From Nitrospiraceae bacterium (GTDB lineage Bacteria > Nitrospirota > Nitrospiria > Nitrospirales > Nitrospiraceae): DNA of 6,821 bases. The stretch is taken from assembly GCA_025934615.1 (NCBI GenBank), contig JAICXS010000098.1:1-6821 (forward strand). Direction: 5' to 3'. Under the pieces are notes generated by a model that was not told the DNA's origin, did not search any database, and saw only the letters and a list, made by a program, of their open reading frames with translations. The position numbers and the translations under genes are program-made. Below are positions 6,235 through 6,821 of this stretch, one piece after another (position 1 is the stretch's first letter; each line of letters starts with the position of its first letter).

Positions 6235-6821
6235 TTATTTTGCAAAATCGACGAACCGGCTCTCTCGAATCACCGTGACTTTAATTTGTCCAGGATACGT
6301 CAATTCATCTTGGATCCGCTTCGCCAGCTCCCTTGACATGAGCAACGATTCTGCATCGCTGACTTCATCATGCCGAACAATGACACGAATTTCGCGGCCC
6401 GCTTGGATCGCATACGCCTTTTGCACGCCGGCAAAGGCCACTGCCAACGATTCCAATTTCTCGAGTCGTTTGACATAGGATTCCAACGCTTCGCGTCGCG
6501 CTCCCGGCCTCGCTGCCGACAAGGCTTCCGCCGCGGCGACTAAGACGGTCTCGGGGCAGAGCGGCTCGACCTGCTCATGGTGGGCAGCGATGGCGTTGAC
6601 CACTTTAATCGATTCCCCATAACGCTTGGCGATGTCCGCCCCGAGCATGGCGTGCGGCCCTTCTTCCTCATGGCTGACCGCCTTTCCGATGTCGTGCAGC
6701 AAGGCACCGCGTTTCGCTAACTTGACATCACATCCCAGTTCGGCGGCCATGATCCCGCAGATATACGAGGCCTCACGTGCGTGGTAGAGATTATTCTGTC
6801 CATAGCTGGTTCGGTATTTGA
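6235..6821 (-). CDS. rny: Ribonuclease Y, C-terminal part (5' end outside window)
   Basis: The visible 195 or so codons are the HD domain and C-terminal domain of RNase Y, the membrane-anchored endoribonuclease that starts mRNA decay in many bacteria; the transmembrane, coiled-coil and KH regions lie beyond the window edge. The frame is open to position 6821, so the ATG at 6750 is internal. Numbered from the first complete codon, KYRTSYGQN (1-9) leads to H13, then LLHDIGKAV (40-48) with the HD pair H42-D43, IAAHHEQ (77-83) and ALSAARPGARRE. The C-terminal domain has AIQAGREIRVIV, YPGQIKVTVIRESR and ends VDFAK before TAA, all typical. One oddity is E98 in A-A-A-E-A-L-S, where relatives I know have Asp. 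It is upstream of ymdB, as in Bacillus subtilis. Confidence 0.95.
   Translation of the reverse strand, partial: KYRTSYGQNNLYHAREASYICGIMAAELGCDVKLAKRGALLHDIGKAVSHEEEGPHAMLGADIAKRYGESIKVVNAIAAHHEQVEPLCPETVLVAAAEALSAARPGARREALESYVKRLEKLESLAVAFAGVQKAYAIQAGREIRVIVRHDEVSDAESLLMSRELAKRIQDELTYPGQIKVTVIRESRFVDFAK

Overview
The window reads as ordinary chromosomal DNA of a Gram-negative-type bacterium. Several sequences, notably the rhodanese, the M23 peptidase and the TlyA-like protein, resemble proteins I associate with Nitrospira (phylum Nitrospirota). That placement is inferred from protein resemblance and moderately high GC; there is no rRNA to settle it. No tRNA, rRNA, CRISPR array, integrase or insertion sequence is visible. 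UGA is a normal stop here: the M23, cutA, tlyA, xseB, xseA and ymdB genes all end in TGA.

Right part (6821 down to 1870, minus strand). Six genes run head to tail: rny (RNase Y, 5' end outside the window), ymdB (metallophosphoesterase), xseA and xseB (the two exonuclease VII subunits), tlyA (rRNA 2'-O-methyltransferase with an S4 domain) and an NAD-dependent sugar-nucleotide epimerase. Gaps are short (37-94 bp) or genes overlap (xseB/tlyA). The first five act on nucleic acids; the epimerase probably just shares the transcription unit. Two features break up the run. One is an inverted array of degenerate 7-bp repeats just after rny. The other is a near-consensus sigma-70 promoter at the xseA/xseB junction that could drive xseB-tlyA-epimerase separately.

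Left part (1 to 1856). A rhodanese-domain gene on the plus strand has a strong promoter and Shine-Dalgarno sequence, but an in-frame TGA interrupts it exactly in the active-site loop. It is divergent from cutA and convergent with the epimerase. Below cutA on the minus strand lies a membrane-anchored, coiled-coil M23 peptidase, probably a cell-wall endopeptidase, with a plausible promoter of its own.

I see no multi-gene novel system. The points most worth a second look are the TGA-interrupted rhodanese, the heptad-repeat hairpin between rny and ymdB, the internal xseB promoter, and an Asp-to-Glu change at a probable metal-ligand position in the RNase Y HD domain.
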